A stretch of DNA of 55,008 nucleotides from an uncultured Ruminococcus sp. (GCA_900543095.1 UQQD01000012.1:1-55008); one strand, 5' to 3'; shown: positions 33,144-42,310, counted from the stretch's first letter. Notes: generated by a model from the sequence alone, not told the origin. Made by a program: numbers and translations.

Positions 33144-34811
33144 TTATACGCTGTGAACGATGTTTCCGAGCTTGTTGCGCGGAATTGAGAATGCAACATT
33201 GTTTGCGTGATCTCCTACTCTTTCAAGAATAGTAAGCATATCAAGGAAGATAGTACCCTTTTCTGCATCACAAACGCCCTTGTTCATTCGTCCGATATGA
33301 TTGAATTTATAAATCTTTACATAACTGTCAAGTGAGCTTTCGGTTTCAATAACCGACTTTGCAAGCTTAAAATCTACATTTTGAGCGTCAAACATTGAAA
33401 ATCCGTCATCGAGAAGCTTTGTTACAAGCTCATCAAGATGTCTCAGCTCTTTGTTTGCCTCATCGGAAAAGCTGATTTTATTGCTTATCATTTCCTCGGC
33501 ACGTTCCGCAATGTTTTCTGCGTGGTCACCGATTCGCTCAATATCCTGAATTGCCGAGTACATTACGCCCATCGTCTTGCGGTCGCTGTCAACAATGTCA
33601 AGACCGTTTATCTTTACGATATAACGTGTAATCTCATGAGTAAGGTAGTCAATAACCTTTTCGTTCTTTTCTACCTTTTCAATATAATGCGGATCCTGTT
33701 CAAAAAACGCTTTTATTGCATAATGATAGTTCTTTTTTGCAAGCTCGCCAAGTCGCTTACACTCGTTTTCAACTGAGCGAACAGCCATTGGCGGAGTTGT
33801 AAGAATACGGTTGTCCAGATAAACCGTGCCCATTTTTTCACGGTCTTCGTTAATGTCGGGCAGGAGAATTTTTGTCAGCTTTATTATCAAATTCGAGAAA
33901 GGAAGCAGGAACACCGTTATTCCGATATTAAACAATATATGAACAGCCGAGATCTGAGCCGCAACTCCGACGGTTTCTGCCGGGAAAAGCATCTCAATCA
34001 AAGAGGTGTACGGCAGGAATATGGTTATCAACGTCATAATAATTGCGCCGAAGCAGCTTATTAAGAAGTTTGAAAGGGCAATCTGCTTTGCGGTTCTGTT
34101 TGCACCCATTGCCGATAATACAGCGGCTGAACAGGCACCGATGTTAAAGCCGTAAACAACATAAACAGCCTGGTCAATGTTTGTAATAACGCCCGCAGTT
34201 GCCAAAGCCATAAGGATACCGACAGAAGCAGAAGAGCTTTGAACGATGCCTGTAAATACAAGACCGACAAATAATCCGAGCAACGGGAAGCTGAGCTTAT
34301 CGGCAATGCTGAGAAATGCCTCACTCTCACCCATCCACCTAAGGTTATCACTCATAAGCGAAAGTCCGAGGAACAACATACCGAAGCCTGCCGAGATTTG
34401 GGCGTAGTAGCGGTGATTGTTCTTTTTGCTAAACGTAATAACAAGTGCTCCGGCAAAAATAAAAATAGGAACAAAGGCCTTGATGTCGATAGCAAGCAAA
34501 AGCGAGGTTACCGTTGTACCGATTTTTGCACCGAACAGTATTCCTATCGCCTGTCCAAGCTCCATAAGTCCCGCATTGGCAAAACCTACAACCATTGCAT
34601 CTGTTGCAGACGAACTTTGAATAACACCCGTTACAAGCAATCCTACAAGCATCGCAACAAATTTATTGCTTGTAATCTTTTCAAGAAGGTTTCTGAGCTT
34701 ACTTCCTGCGGCAAGTTCAAGTCCCTCACCCATATTCTTCATACCGATAAGAAACAGTCCCAAGCCGCCAAGCGCCATAATCAATTTAAGCACGCATTGA
34801 TAGGTATCCAT
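33144..34811 (-). CDS. Na/Pi-cotransporter family protein with PhoU-like C-terminus
   Basis: 555-residue membrane protein of the PNaS family. Two homologous membrane repeats each carry a QSSSA motif (GVIQSSSATDAM, GIVQSSSASVGI). A cytoplasmic PhoU-like helical domain (about 345-545) contains ERIGDHAENIAE and ERVGDHANNV. Family members move phosphate with sodium. In bacteria many remain unproven and some, such as B. subtilis YjbB, export phosphate. Stop codon lies in a sequence resembling the dispersed-repeat tail. Confidence 0.9.
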   Translation of the reverse strand: MDTYQCVLKLIMALGGLGLFLIGMKNMGEGLELAAGSKLRNLLEKITSNKFVAMLVGLLVTGVIQSSSATDAMVVGFANAGLMELGQAIGILFGAKIGTTVTSLLLAIDIKAFVPIFIFAGALVITFSKKNNHRYYAQISAGFGMLFLGLSLMSDNLRWMGESEAFLSIADKLSFPLLGLFVGLVFTGIVQSSSASVGILMALATAGVITNIDQAVYVVYGFNIGACSAAVLSAMGANRTAKQIALSNFLISCFGAIIMTLITIFLPYTSLIEMLFPAETVGVAAQISAVHILFNIGITVFLLPFSNLIIKLTKILLPDINEDREKMGTVYLDNRILTTPPMAVRSVENECKRLGELAKKNYHYAIKAFFEQDPHYIEKVEKNEKVIDYLTHEITRYIVKINGLDIVDSDRKTMGVMYSAIQDIERIGDHAENIAERAEEMISNKISFSDEANKELRHLDELVTKLLDDGFSMFDAQNVDFKLAKSVIETESSLDSYVKIYKFNHIGRMNKGVCDAEKGTIFLDMLTILERVGDHANNVAFSIPRNKLGNIVHSV

Positions 34812-34968
34812 AATTGCAATCTTCCTTACTGCATATATAATATGCTTTGAATGTAATTATATTCGATTTTTTGCCGTGACAAAACACACGGACACTTTGA
34901 TTATAACATAAGTGTTTCTGATTTTCTACAATTTTAAACAAAAATTATATATTTGAATTTATACACAA

Positions 34969-35008
34969 AAAAGGTTGACATCATTTAGCAGTAATGTCAA
35001 CCTTTGTA
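34969..35008 (-). terminator. Terminator of the sortase-LCP unit
   Basis: AAAGGTTGACAT (34971-34982) pairs with ATGTCAACCTTT (34995-35006). A T run follows on the minus strand. Confidence 0.88.
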
Positions 35009-35012
35009 TATT

Positions 35013-36200
35013 TTATGATACCTTTTCATAATATACGCCGAGGAACAATTCAAAGAACGCGTCCTTATCAATATTAAATTCAGCGTAATTTTCGCCCTGA
35101 GTAACCGTACCGGGGACGTTTTGCATATCAAAGTCACCAAAACTTCCCTGAAGCACCGAGCTTGCAAGATAGGCCGCCTTGCCTACTCCAACGTTTGTTA
35201 CAAGATACGGCGAAGAAACGTTATACAAATCAACAACAGTAGTAAGGTCAGATTTAGTTTCCTTAACAAGCTGATTAAAAAATGCATTCAGATACTGCTT
35301 TTGCCTTTGCATACGGCTGTTGTTTGAGTCAAGCTGTGATGTGTCACGGTAACGGACATAGGTTTCGGCATTATCTCCGTAAAGTGTAACAACCTCATCC
35401 TTTTTAAAATCCTTGAACGTTTCAAGGGAAGTAAGCGTAACTCCGTCAACAGCGTCGTTGATAAATCCTATTCCGTCCAAATCAAGCGCAACATATGAAT
35501 TTATGGGAATATTGTAGAACAGCTTTTTTACTGCGTCAACTTCGTTTTCACAGCTTTTTTCCTTGCCGTCGCCGTAGGCATAAGCAAGACATATTTGCTG
35601 ATTTTTTGTTCCTACAAACGAACCGTCAACCGAATAGGCATCCATATCTACCATAGCTTCACGGGAAATACTGATGAGGTTTGCCTTAGCGGTTTTTACA
35701 TCATATGCAAGCAATATCAAAGCGTCTGCGTCACCGTTAGCGCCGATCAGCTCTTCACCCTCGTTGAAGGTACGCTTGTCAACGCCCATAAACAGAACGC
35801 TGGTGATATTTTCATTGTATTTATACTTTTCCCCATTGTAGGTTATGTACTTTCCGCTATCGGAATTATCAACAGTTTTAGGAATGTCAAGCTCAATGCT
35901 GTTGCTGTCACCGAGCAGCTCGCCTTTTCCTACGTTTATAAGAATCGCAACGGTTGCAATAGCCGCCAGCACAAGTGCAACAAGTACGCACAACAGCGTT
36001 ATCACTACTTTTGGCCAGCGCCTTCTGTGTTTTTTAACGGTACCGTAGCCGTAGCTTGACGAACTGTGCTTTTTATGGTGCTTTTTCGGAGCAATATAAA
36101 TAAAATCGTCAAGTTCTTCATACGCAGCATTGCTCTCCCTGTTTGTGTGCTTAGTTTTTCTGTCGCTAAACACCAATTCATCATCATTTTGTCGGTTCAT
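35013..36200 (-). CDS. LytR-CpsA-Psr (LCP) family protein
   Basis: 395-residue membrane-anchored protein. A basic, serine- and histidine-rich cytoplasmic head (about 1-62) precedes one transmembrane helix (about 63-88). An extracellular LCP domain (about 125-390) has MGVDKRT, DADALILLAYD, SISREAMVDM and the arginine-rich YVRYRDT / RMQRQKQ motifs. LCP enzymes attach wall teichoic acids or glycans to peptidoglycan. Start overlaps the sortase gene by 17 bases, so the pair is translationally coupled and acts at the cell wall. Confidence 0.9.
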   Translation of the reverse strand: MNRQNDDELVFSDRKTKHTNRESNAAYEELDDFIYIAPKKHHKKHSSSSYGYGTVKKHRRRWPKVVITLLCVLVALVLAAIATVAILINVGKGELLGDSNSIELDIPKTVDNSDSGKYITYNGEKYKYNENITSVLFMGVDKRTFNEGEELIGANGDADALILLAYDVKTAKANLISISREAMVDMDAYSVDGSFVGTKNQQICLAYAYGDGKEKSCENEVDAVKKLFYNIPINSYVALDLDGIGFINDAVDGVTLTSLETFKDFKKDEVVTLYGDNAETYVRYRDTSQLDSNNSRMQRQKQYLNAFFNQLVKETKSDLTTVVDLYNVSSPYLVTNVGVGKAAYLASSVLQGSFGDFDMQNVPGTVTQGENYAEFNIDKDAFFELFLGVYYEKVS

Positions 36201-37011
36201 CTTTTATCAACACCCCCTGTACTAAGTATCTTCCGTCGTCGTTCCCGTTAAGACAGGTACTGAGCGTTATCAATTTGCTGTCAAGCGTCAGTTCAACATC
36301 GCTTCTAACATTAAAGACAACGGAATGAGGGTTCTTTACACTCTCAATATAATCCTCAAAAACCTTATCGTCATTAAAATTAAAGGAATTCATTAAATGC
36401 CTTGAATCATAATTGTATGCGGACACGATTTCGTATGTCAATTTTCTGTTCTGCTGATAGACATAAATATATTTGTTTTCATCAAAAAAGTCTTTGTCTT
36501 CAAACCTGTGCAGGGTTGCAAACATACTGCCGTCAAGCATATTATGTCCGTATAAAACTGTATTCCTGTCAGAAAAATCCTTGGAATTACAGCTCTCCGA
36601 ATATATGGAACCGGCAAAAAGATAATTTTTGTAAATATCGTGGTCAAGATAGAAAAAATCACTGTCGCCGCTCTGCAACACAGGATAATCCACATTTGTA
36701 TTCGGTATATTTATCCATGCATAAATATCTTCATTTATTTCTTTCAGTTCGTCAAAGTCAACAGGGTTGTCCGCAACACTGTCGGGGACACCCGAGGTTT
36801 GGGGAACAGTCGAAGTATCGGATGATACACTAACCTTGCTTCTCAGGTCATTATAGTCATTCTGAGCTTTCAGGTTGCCGATAAATACAAATAAAACATA
36901 TCCTAATCCTGCAAGCAAAATAAGCAAGAAAACAACAAGCAAAATATATAACGGGACTTTTTTACTTTTTTTGCGTCCTTCATTTGTATCATTACTGTCA
37001 GAATATTTCAT
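36184..37011 (-). CDS. Class B sortase
   Basis: Membrane-bound transpeptidase of 275 residues that anchors surface proteins to the wall. A basic N-terminus is followed by a transmembrane helix (about 20-45). The sortase domain has the catalytic His in VLYGHNM, Cys in LSTCLNG and Arg in DDGRYLV. The NIDV-type start (DIYAWINIPNTNVDYPV) is typical of class B. It lies between a small gene whose product has a sortase-like C-terminus and the LCP gene. Confidence 0.92.
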   Translation of the reverse strand: MKYSDSNDTNEGRKKSKKVPLYILLVVFLLILLAGLGYVLFVFIGNLKAQNDYNDLRSKVSVSSDTSTVPQTSGVPDSVADNPVDFDELKEINEDIYAWINIPNTNVDYPVLQSGDSDFFYLDHDIYKNYLFAGSIYSESCNSKDFSDRNTVLYGHNMLDGSMFATLHRFEDKDFFDENKYIYVYQQNRKLTYEIVSAYNYDSRHLMNSFNFNDDKVFEDYIESVKNPHSVVFNVRSDVELTLDSKLITLSTCLNGNDDGRYLVQGVLIKDEPTK

Positions 37012-37047
37012 ATTCTCTCCGTGTATTCAAAAATAAAATATATTAAA

Positions 37048-37089
37048 ATTATATCGTATATCTATCTGTATGTCAACTCAATATGTCAA
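37048..37089 (-). promoter_or_regulatory. Sortase-LCP promoter
   Basis: Perfect TTGACA (37071-37076), 17-base spacer and perfect TATAAT (37048-37053) on the minus strand. A second TTGACA (37084-37089) lies 13 bases further up. Confidence 0.88.
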
Positions 37090-37159
37090 CAACAGTGTAT
37101 TTTTGTAAAAATTTGCAACAATTAAAAATATATGTAAAACAACCGATAATACAAAAATA

Positions 37160-37196
37160 AAGAAAAAATTTGCCCCTGCTAAGCAAGGGCAAAAGC
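37160..37196 (-). terminator. Terminator of the small surface-protein gene
   Basis: TTTGCCC (37169-37175) pairs with GGGCAAA (37187-37193), followed by TTTTTT on the minus strand, separating this gene from the sortase unit. Confidence 0.85.
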
Positions 37197-37213
37197 ATTT
37201 GATTATTAACTGA

Positions 37214-37483
37214 TTATTTAGCGGCAATTTTGCGTTTAACAACAACTGCGCCTACACCTGCAACTGCAATACCTGCAACTGCAATCGGAAGTACGGGACT
37301 TGTACCTGTCTGAGGTGAAGTCTTACTTGTGTTGGTCTGTGATGTACCTGTCGTTGCAGCCTGGGTTGTTGTTTCTACCGGAGCACCTGTTGGGCTCGGG
37401 AGTGCAAAAGCAGTTGTGCAGGAAAGTGCTGCAATGATTACAACAACAAGAGTCGATAATGTTTTAAATAATTTACGTTTCAT
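37214..37483 (-). CDS. Small exported protein with sortase-type C-terminus
   Basis: 89-residue protein made of a signal peptide (MKRKLFKTL, hydrophobic core, TTAFA), a short Thr/Ser-rich linker of about 30 residues, a SPQTG motif, a hydrophobic helix and a KRKIAAK tail. The motif, helix and basic tail form a cell-wall sorting signal. SPQTG is a variant of the LPxTG/NPQTN signals. There is almost no folded domain, so the mature product would be a short wall-bound peptide. I chose the ATG at 37483 because the AGGAGG site lies within the alternative upstream start. Neighbour of the sortase gene. Confidence 0.75.
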   Translation of the reverse strand: MKRKLFKTLSTLVVVIIAALSCTTAFALPSPTGAPVETTTQAATTGTSQTNTSKTSPQTGTSPVLPIAVAGIAVAGVGAVVVKRKIAAK

Positions 37484-37617
37484 AATACTAAATTCCTCCT
37501 TAGTAAGCAACTAATATTTGATTTACATTACTTAGTCTAACATAAAAATTCAAAAAAGTAAAGTATTTTTTAAAAAATTTATTATTTTAATTTTAAAAAG
37601 TTATTCTCGGCATTGAC

Positions 37618-37646
37618 TTGCAACAAGTGCGCCGATACTGTATAAT
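37618..37646 (+). promoter_or_regulatory. nadA-mnmA promoter
   Basis: TTGCAA (37618-37623), 17-base spacer and perfect TATAAT (37641-37646), 38 bases before the nadA ATG. Confidence 0.75.
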
Positions 37647-37683
37647 GGATATATTATATCATAAAGTAAATGAGGTTTGCAAT

Positions 37684-38598
37684 ATGAATATTCAAAAAAT
37701 TCAAGATGAAATTATAAAACTAAAAAAAGAAAAAGACGTTTGCATACTTGCTCACAGCTACCAGGCGCATGAGATTTTGGAAATTGCCGACTTTACGGGA
37801 GACAGCTACAAGCTCAGTGTTGACGCAAGCAAGGCGCAAAACAAAAATATTCTTATGTGCGGAGTTCGCTTTATGGCTGAAACCTGCAAAATACTTTCAC
37901 CCGAAAAGAGCGTTTATCTTGCCCAGCCGCTTGCAGGCTGTTCTATGGCGGATCAGATGGACAAGCAGCTTATTTCTCAGGTCAAGAAGATGTATCCCGA
38001 TTACACCGTGGTCGCCTATATTAACACAACAGCCGATCTTAAAACTATCTGCGACGTCTGCGTTACAAGCTCCTCCGCAGTAAAAATAGTAAACAACATA
38101 GAAAACAAAAATATTCTGTTTATCCCCGACTGCAATCTCGGCGATTATGTTGCAAAGCAATGTCCCGACAAAAATATCAAGCTGCTGAGCGGCGGCTGTC
38201 CGATTCACGCCTGCGTAAACACCGACGATGTTAAAAAAGCAAAAGCACTTTATCCCGACGCAGAGCTTCTTGTTCACCCCGAATGTGTGCCTGCCGTCGT
38301 TGAAATGGCCGATTATGTCGGCTCGACGTCGGGCATAATGAATTATGCCAAAAATTCCGATAAAAAGGAATTCATCATAGGAACCGAAATAAGCATTGCA
38401 GAACACCTGCAATATGAATGTCCCGACAAAAAATTCCATTTCCTTACTCTCAAGCTGATTTGTCCGAATATGAAATCGACAACGCTCGTTGACGTTTATA
38501 ACTGCCTCAAGGGCGAGGGCGGCGAAGAAATCACACTTGATAATGAAACAATCAGGGACGCAAAAAAATGCATCGACGAAATGATAAGACTGGGCTGA
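37684..38598 (+). CDS. nadA: Quinolinate synthase A
   Basis: [4Fe-4S] enzyme of 304 residues that condenses iminoaspartate with dihydroxyacetone phosphate to quinolinate in NAD synthesis. Conserved cysteine contexts are MCGVRFMAET, GGCPIHACV with HPEC, and LICPNMK. The opening IQKIQDEIIKLKKEKD and LAHSYQ are typical. The ATG at 37684 has a GAGG site. The in-frame extension to 37618 overlaps the promoter. nadB and nadC are not adjacent, unlike in many bacteria. Confidence 0.94.
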   Translation: MNIQKIQDEIIKLKKEKDVCILAHSYQAHEILEIADFTGDSYKLSVDASKAQNKNILMCGVRFMAETCKILSPEKSVYLAQPLAGCSMADQMDKQLISQVKKMYPDYTVVAYINTTADLKTICDVCVTSSSAVKIVNNIENKNILFIPDCNLGDYVAKQCPDKNIKLLSGGCPIHACVNTDDVKKAKALYPDAELLVHPECVPAVVEMADYVGSTSGIMNYAKNSDKKEFIIGTEISIAEHLQYECPDKKFHFLTLKLICPNMKSTTLVDVYNCLKGEGGEEITLDNETIRDAKKCIDEMIRLG

Positions 38599-38604
38599 TA
38601 AAAT

Positions 38605-39678
38605 ATGTCAAAAAAAGCGCTTGTGGCTATGAGCGGCGGAGTTGACAGTTCCGTTGCCGCCTACCTTACACAAAAAAACGGATTTGATGCAACAGGCATT
38701 ACGCTGAAGCTCTTTGATAACGAAGATATCGGCGAAAAACGTGAAAAGACCTGCTGTTCTCTTGACGATATTGACGATGCACGGAGCGTGTGCTACAAAA
38801 TCGGTATTCCCTATTATGTTTATAACTTTAAAGACAGCTTTAAAGACACGGTAATTTCACGGTTTATTAAAGCATACGAAAACGGCGCAACGCCTAATCC
38901 GTGCATTGACTGCAACCGATTTATAAAATTTGAAAAGCTTATGCGGCGTGCAGAAGAGCTTGATTTTGACTATGTGGTCACGGGGCACTATTCAATAATC
39001 GAATATGATAAAAATGCCGATCGCTATCTTCTTAAAAAAGCAATCGATAACACAAAGGATCAAAGCTACGTTCTCTATTCGCTTACGCAAAAACAGCTTG
39101 CAAAAACAATGTTTCCGCTCGGAGCTATGACAAAAGAAAACGTCCGCAAACTTGCCGACGAGCTTGGACTGATAAATGCTCATAAGCACGACAGTCAGGA
39201 TATTTGCTTTGTTCCCGACGGAGATTATGCAAAATTCATTGAACAATATACGGGCAAGACATATCCAAACGGTGATTTTGTAGACGAAAACGGTAAAATT
39301 CTCGGAGAACACAAGGGAATCATTCGCTATACTGTCGGTCAGCGCAAAGGTCTCGGACTTGCGCTCCCCTGTCCTATGTATGTCAAAGAAAAAAATCTTG
39401 ACGAAAACAAGGTTATCCTTTGCACCAACGACAGGCTGTTTTCAAAGGAATTGTATGCAACGGACATAAACCTTATCTTGGTTGACAAAATATCCGCTCC
39501 TATGCACATAAAAGCCCGTGTTCGCTACAATCAGCCCGAACAGGACGCTGTGGTTGAACAGCTTGACGACAACACCCTGCACATAGTCTTTGACAAGCCC
39601 CAGAGGGCAATCTCAAAGGGTCAGGCGGTCGTTCTGTATGACGGCGATTATGTTGTCGGCGGCGGAACTATAATCTAA
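38605..39678 (+). CDS. mnmA: tRNA 2-thiouridylase
   Basis: 357-residue enzyme that thiolates U34 of tRNA-Lys, -Glu and -Gln. PP-loop SGGVDSS (10-16), catalytic Cys in NPCIDCN and second Cys in DSQDICFVPDG are present, followed by YTVGQRKGLG and the C-terminal beta domain. Starts 6 bases after nadA. The final codons ATA ATC TAA lie in the tail of a degenerate dispersed repeat, exactly as in the FtsX-type permease gene. Confidence 0.95.
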   Translation: MSKKALVAMSGGVDSSVAAYLTQKNGFDATGITLKLFDNEDIGEKREKTCCSLDDIDDARSVCYKIGIPYYVYNFKDSFKDTVISRFIKAYENGATPNPCIDCNRFIKFEKLMRRAEELDFDYVVTGHYSIIEYDKNADRYLLKKAIDNTKDQSYVLYSLTQKQLAKTMFPLGAMTKENVRKLADELGLINAHKHDSQDICFVPDGDYAKFIEQYTGKTYPNGDFVDENGKILGEHKGIIRYTVGQRKGLGLALPCPMYVKEKNLDENKVILCTNDRLFSKELYATDINLILVDKISAPMHIKARVRYNQPEQDAVVEQLDDNTLHIVFDKPQRAISKGQAVVLYDGDYVVGGGTII

Positions 39679-39733
39679 GTTCAGATGCCGCAAGCACTGC
39701 TTCTTGCGTGCAAAGCATAGTGTTGCTCCGATT
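39669..39733 (-). repeat. Degenerate copy of the structured repeat with central deletion
   Basis: Begins TATAATCTAAGTTCAGATG, then jumps to GCAAGCACTGCTTCTTGC and CAAAGCAT..GTTGCTCCGAT. These match both ends of the reverse complement of copy 3 while the three middle hairpins are missing. Confidence 0.65.
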
Positions 39734-39738
39734 AAAAA

Positions 39739-39806
39739 AAAATATATAATGGGTCGTTAATACAAGACTTTGAATTATCAAAAGCCTTTAAAATTAACGA
39801 CCCACA
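39739..39806 (-). terminator. Terminator of the LysR-type regulator gene
   Basis: An 11-base inverted repeat GGGTCGTTAAT (39751-39761) / ATTAACGACCC (39793-39803) with a 31-base loop, followed by a long A tract (T tract on the minus strand). Confidence 0.75.
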
Positions 39807-39808
39807 TT

Positions 39809-40666
39809 TTATTTTATCAGGTACTTCAGATAACTGTCGGCATCATTACTTTTCAAGTCGCAGACCGCAAAGCACCTTCTCTTTGGTATTTCAAAATCAA
39901 GCAGCGGAATTTCCGTCAGCTTTCCGCTGTCAATTTCATCAGCTATAAGGTCCTTTGGCAAAAAGCTGTAGCCGTCGCCGCCGTATAGATAGGGAATTAT
40001 GTTTGCGCTTCGGTCTATTTCAAACGAAAACCTGTGGTGTTTCGGGAAAAGCTCCTTTATATATTCACCGATTCCCTGAAAGGTAAAGTTGCAATACAAA
40101 TAGTTTATATTCGGCAGGTCCGAAAGTCTTATGCCGTTTTCAAATTCGGTGTTCTTTTTATCGGTGACAAGCACCATCTCATCTTCACAAAACGGAATAC
40201 ATTTAATATTGCTCTTTTTGTACTCAATACCCGTAAACGCAAAATCCACAACACCGTCCGACACCATTTCGTTAAGCTGCACTGAATGGGAAATAACCAC
40301 CCTCAGCGCAACTGTGGGATTTTCCTTGACAAAACGGTTCAGCTTGTTTTTTAGGTGGCAATCATATATCGTGTTAGTCGAACCTATACTAAGACTATTT
40401 GTGTATTTATCCGCAGTATTTACGGTATCTACGGCTATTTGTTCAAGGTCGATTATTCGCACGGCGTAATCCAAAAAGCGCTTTCCCTCCTGTGTAAGGC
40501 TGACACTCTTGCGCTCACGCACAAAAAGCTGTTTTCCGACTTCTTTTTCAAGCTCTGCAATTCGGTTTGTAACGGTTGACTGAGCAACATACAACGACTC
40601 GGCTGTTTTTGTGAAATTTTTGAGCTTTGATAATGCGATAAATGTTTTTAACTCCTCTGTATTCAT
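39809..40666 (-). CDS. LysR-family transcriptional regulator
   Basis: 285-residue DNA-binding protein. The N-terminal helix-turn-helix is typical (LKTFIALSKLKNFTKTAESL, VAQSTVTNRIAELEKEVG, LFVRERKSVSLTQEG). A periplasmic-binding-protein-like effector domain follows (about 90-285). The ATG at 40666 has an AGAGG site. The frame extends to 40708 without support. It stands alone, reading toward mnmA and away from the GNAT gene. The target and effector are unknown. LysR genes often regulate the divergent neighbour, here the GNAT/methyltransferase pair. Confidence 0.9.
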   Translation of the reverse strand: MNTEELKTFIALSKLKNFTKTAESLYVAQSTVTNRIAELEKEVGKQLFVRERKSVSLTQEGKRFLDYAVRIIDLEQIAVDTVNTADKYTNSLSIGSTNTIYDCHLKNKLNRFVKENPTVALRVVISHSVQLNEMVSDGVVDFAFTGIEYKKSNIKCIPFCEDEMVLVTDKKNTEFENGIRLSDLPNINYLYCNFTFQGIGEYIKELFPKHHRFSFEIDRSANIIPYLYGGDGYSFLPKDLIADEIDSGKLTEIPLLDFEIPKRRCFAVCDLKSNDADSYLKYLIK

Positions 40667-40966
40667 AACTACCTCTTTGTAATCTAAAAATCGAATTATA
40701 ATTATCAAAAATATTCGTTTTACAAATCATAACACATATGATATAACAAAATCAAGTCAAGCGCTTGCAAAAAATTTGAAAGTGAATTATGTACATTAAC
40801 AGTAACAGTTTATTTGCCGAAAGAATCGGCGGATCGGAATTTGGAACAAAAACGAAATATACAAGTTCGCTTTAAATAAGAATATGAAAAGCAAATGTCA
40901 AAAAAGCTTTTCTAAAGATTAAGTAAATGATTATAATAAAACTCGGCTTTATATGGAGGTAAAGCA
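40667..40966. promoter_or_regulatory. Divergent intergenic region between the lysR-like and GNAT genes
   Basis: Contents are a minus-strand TATGAT -10 with TTGATT -35 at 18 bases for the LysR gene and a palindrome CAAGCGCTTG (40758-40767) beside that -35. A small hairpin GCCGA-AAGAA-TCGGC lies at 40816-40830, and a plus-strand TATAAT (40932-40937) with GGAGG serves the GNAT gene. No gene is visible here. Confidence 0.5.
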
Positions 40967-41506
40967 ATGAACAATATCGGAACACAAACAATAACCACAG
41001 ATCGAATGATATTACGTAAATTTGAGCTTTCGGACGCATCGGATGTCCTGAAAAATTGGGCAAGCAAACCCGAAATTCAGCATATGTATTCTGAACCTGT
41101 TTACAATACCGTTGAAGCGGTAACCGAACTTTTGAAGAAATATATCTCAAACTACGGTAACAACAATTATTACCGCTGGGCGATTGCCGACAAAGAAAGC
41201 AATATATGCATCGGTCAGATAGCATTTTATTATGTTGACACAAACAATCACTTTGCGGAAATAGAGTACTGCATTGCTTCGGAATATCAAAACAAAGGGT
41301 TGATGACCGAAGCGGTAAAGGCTCTTATTAATTTTGGATTTGAAAAAATCGGACTGCACAGAATACAAATTTCCGCAAAAGAGATGAACGCTCCGTCAAA
41401 ACGTGTTATCGAAAAATGCGGATTTGTCTATGAGGGAACATTTCGTGATTATTTCTTTATGGACGGACAATATGTTGACCGCCTTTATTACTCAATCATT
41501 AAGTAA
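40967..41506 (+). CDS. GNAT-family N-acetyltransferase (RimJ/RimL-like)
   Basis: 179-residue acetyl-CoA-dependent transferase. It starts with the RimJ/RimL-like IGTQTITTDRMILRKFELSD. The acetyl-CoA site is in IASEYQNKGLMTEAVKAL, followed by GLHRIQISAKEMNAPSKRV and EKCGFVYEGTFRDYF. A GGAGG site precedes the ATG. Substrate unknown: such enzymes acetylate ribosomal protein N-termini, small amines or antibiotics. 24 bases separate it from the methyltransferase gene. Confidence 0.9.
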   Translation: MNNIGTQTITTDRMILRKFELSDASDVLKNWASKPEIQHMYSEPVYNTVEAVTELLKKYISNYGNNNYYRWAIADKESNICIGQIAFYYVDTNNHFAEIEYCIASEYQNKGLMTEAVKALINFGFEKIGLHRIQISAKEMNAPSKRVIEKCGFVYEGTFRDYFFMDGQYVDRLYYSIIK

Positions 41507-41530
41507 TCAAAACATTTGAGGTGTGACTGT

Positions 41531-42298
41531 ATGTTCAGTTGGAATTCAAAACAATATTTAAAATTTAAAAATCAGCGGACACGCCCCGCAACAGACCTTG
41601 CGAAAAGCATTACATTTTTAGAGCCGAACAAAATTATCGACATCGGCTGCGGTCCCGGCAACAGCACAGAGGTACTGCAAAAACGGTTTCCAAAGGCGCA
41701 AATAATCGGAATTGACAGTTCTCCCGATATGATTCAAACGGCAAAGTCCCGGTACAATAATATTGAATTTGTTTGTTGTGACGTAAACGAGCTTTTCGGC
41801 AAAAAGGAAAAATATGATATTGTATTTTCAAATGCGTGTATTCAATGGATTCCCGACCACAAAAATTTGCTGAAAAATCTTATGTCGCTTCTAAACAAAA
41901 ACGGCGTACTTGCCGTTCAGGTGCCGTTCAACTTCGGCGAACCTATCCACAAAATAATCTCGTCAACAACATCAAGTGAAAAATGGAAGTCCGTCTTTAA
42001 TAGACCGAGAGAGCAGTTTTTGCTATCGGATTCGGAGTATTACAACCTGCTTTCCGAGATTTCGTCCGAGTTTCAAATGTGGCTGACAACCTATTATCAT
42101 AAAATGAAAACTCATGACGACATTATGGAATGGTATTGCGGAACGGGACTTCGCCCGTATCTTGAACAGCTTGACGAAAAGAAAAAATCGGAGTTTGAAT
42201 GTGAAATATTTGAAAAGGTCAGGAAAGCATATCCACAACAGAAAAACGGCGACATAATCTTTAGATTCCCGCGGTTGTTCTTTACCGCAGAAAAATAA
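41531..42298 (+). CDS. SAM-dependent methyltransferase, trans-aconitate 2-methyltransferase-like
   Basis: 255-residue cytoplasmic methyltransferase. Its start FSWNSKQYLKFKNQRTRPA matches Tam proteins. The SAM motif I is IIDIGCGPGNST, and the acidic IGIDSSPDMI and the NACIQWIPDH segments follow. Tam methylates trans-aconitate, an inhibitor of aconitase. Whether this strict anaerobe makes much of it is unclear, so another carboxylate substrate is possible. The ATG at 41531 follows GAGGTG. Confidence 0.82.
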   Translation: MFSWNSKQYLKFKNQRTRPATDLAKSITFLEPNKIIDIGCGPGNSTEVLQKRFPKAQIIGIDSSPDMIQTAKSRYNNIEFVCCDVNELFGKKEKYDIVFSNACIQWIPDHKNLLKNLMSLLNKNGVLAVQVPFNFGEPIHKIISSTTSSEKWKSVFNRPREQFLLSDSEYYNLLSEISSEFQMWLTTYYHKMKTHDDIMEWYCGTGLRPYLEQLDEKKKSEFECEIFEKVRKAYPQQKNGDIIFRFPRLFFTAEK

Positions 42299-42310
42299 AC
42301 AGCATATTAA

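Noticed and set aside
36402..36833. 143-codon frame opposite the sortase gene
   Set aside because: The opposite strand encodes an unmistakable sortase with its catalytic residues. The frame has no family features.
40758..40767. Catabolite-response (cre) site at CAAGCGCTTG
   Set aside because: The core fits, but the outer positions of the cre consensus do not. I kept it only as an unspecified palindrome.
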